Assembly: GCA_016342355.1 (NCBI GenBank)
Contig: JAEINP010000006.1
Location: 62,001 to 126,000, forward strand
Length of the DNA: 64,000 nt
DNA from: Desulfatibacillum sp.
GTDB lineage: Bacteria > Desulfobacterota > Desulfobacteria > Desulfobacterales > Desulfatibacillaceae
Reading direction: 5' to 3'
Shown here: in pieces, positions 63,709 through 64,000 of the stretch
Position numbering within the stretch: the stretch's first letter is position 1
Layout: each line of letters opens with the position of its first letter
Position numbers and translations under genes: made by a program
Notes under the pieces: model-generated
Told to the model about the DNA's origin: nothing
Database searches by the model: none
The model's input: only the letters and a program-made list of their open reading frames with translations

Positions 63709-64000
63709 TTAAAATTATACTGGCAACCCGGAAAGCCTGGCCCATCAACAGCATCTGAAGGCCCATGCCAGGAGAAAAAATCCCCATGTACCGGGGCAAT
63801 TGATGCCTGATGGCCCTGATGGGAAAGGCAATGATATTGCCAAGCAACAGGGCGATAACCGTCTGCTTGACGGTGATGGTCCCTGCGTCCATAAGAGCGC
63901 CCGCCGCGGCAAACCCGGCGGTGAACTCCGAGGCGAAGCTCAACACCACTACGCTCAGGGATTCCACCGGGACAAAGGCCTGCACCGCAAACCGGGTCAT
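63680..64000 (-). CDS. Membrane protein with nucleoside-recognition-like (gate) domain, 5' part beyond the window
   Basis: Only the C-terminal 106 residues or fewer are visible; the reading frame is open to the window edge, so the true start lies outside. It has several hydrophobic segments (AGFAAAGALMDAGTITVKQTVIALLLGNIIAF and MLLMGQAFRVASIILIGTVYWIVG) of the gate/nucleoside-recognition type. Such proteins occur in cobalamin loci of related bacteria, perhaps for substrate or metal transport; this is not established. It is translated directly upstream of cbiD. Confidence 0.65.
   Translation of the reverse strand: MTRFAVQAFVPVESLSVVVLSFASEFTAGFAAAGALMDAGTITVKQTVIALLLGNIIAFPIRAIRHQLPRYMGIFSPGMGLQMLLMGQAFRVASIILIGTVYWIVG

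Overview
The window looks like chromosome of an anaerobic Gram-negative Desulfobacterota bacterium, probably a sulfate reducer of the Desulfobacteraceae/Desulfatibacillum type. This is an inference from style and content: anaerobic cobalamin genes, a multi-sensor hybrid kinase with a heme-c motif, a diheme cytochrome, orphan TRAP and NitT-type binding proteins, an ADP-forming acyl-CoA synthetase and a probable selenoprotein. No rRNA, tRNA or CRISPR array was seen.

Layout. 0.1-8.6 kb: hybrid histidine kinase, CheR methyltransferase, ferredoxin-nitroreductase, lipoprotein hydrolase, sulfotransferase-like protein, MltA transglycosylase, orphan HicB-like protein. 9-15.5 kb: envelope block with a porin plus secreted diheme protein, a small lipoprotein, a secreted coiled-coil protein and a FadL-type channel. 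15.6-20 kb: dGTPase-like protein, two YkgJ cysteine-cluster proteins, CoA-disulfide reductase with a rhodanese tail. 20.5-24.8 kb: TRAP-type and NitT/TauT-type binding proteins and a sensor kinase, with no permease. 24.8-28.2 kb: HEAT protein, small YgaP-type membrane protein, TPR protein coupled to a MauE-thioredoxin fusion. 28.2-29.7 kb: repeat-rich non-coding DNA with a 149-bp tandem repeat. 29.7-32.6 kb: TetR regulator overlapping an ADP-forming acyl-CoA synthetase. 33.4-36.4 kb: short Rhs protein with a SUKH-like candidate immunity gene. 37.2-43.6 kb: acetoacetate-decarboxylase-family gene and glcD-like oxidase, split by a 4.1-kb island. 43.7-51.6 kb: divergent DnaA, PdxA, MtfA-like peptidase, heme-motif hybrid kinase and the rhodanese selenoprotein candidate. 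51.8-64 kb: CbiR facing a tightly overlapped cobalamin operon (membrane protein, CbiD, CbiET, CbiF, CbiG, CbiH, CbiP, CobU, CobS, CobD, CbiB, CobT).

The most notable element lies at 38.14-42.29 kb. Three same-strand genes (AAA/DUF3696-type ATPase, TOPRIM/DUF4435-like protein, DUF262 protein) are bounded by a perfect 44-bp direct repeat. That repeat is the 3' coding end of the neighbouring glcD-like gene. Each copy supplies an intact C-terminus and stop codon, as expected when an integrative element inserts at a gene end. There is no integrase inside. I read it as a compact mobile defence cassette of the ATPase plus TOPRIM class (OLD/PARIS/Gabija-like logic) with an added DUF262 effector or sensor.

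The second notable element is a two-domain rhodanese gene at 50776-51582, interrupted by an in-frame TGA six codons into the active-site loop and followed by a hairpin with a GGUC loop. This fits a selenocysteine codon with a bacterial SECIS.
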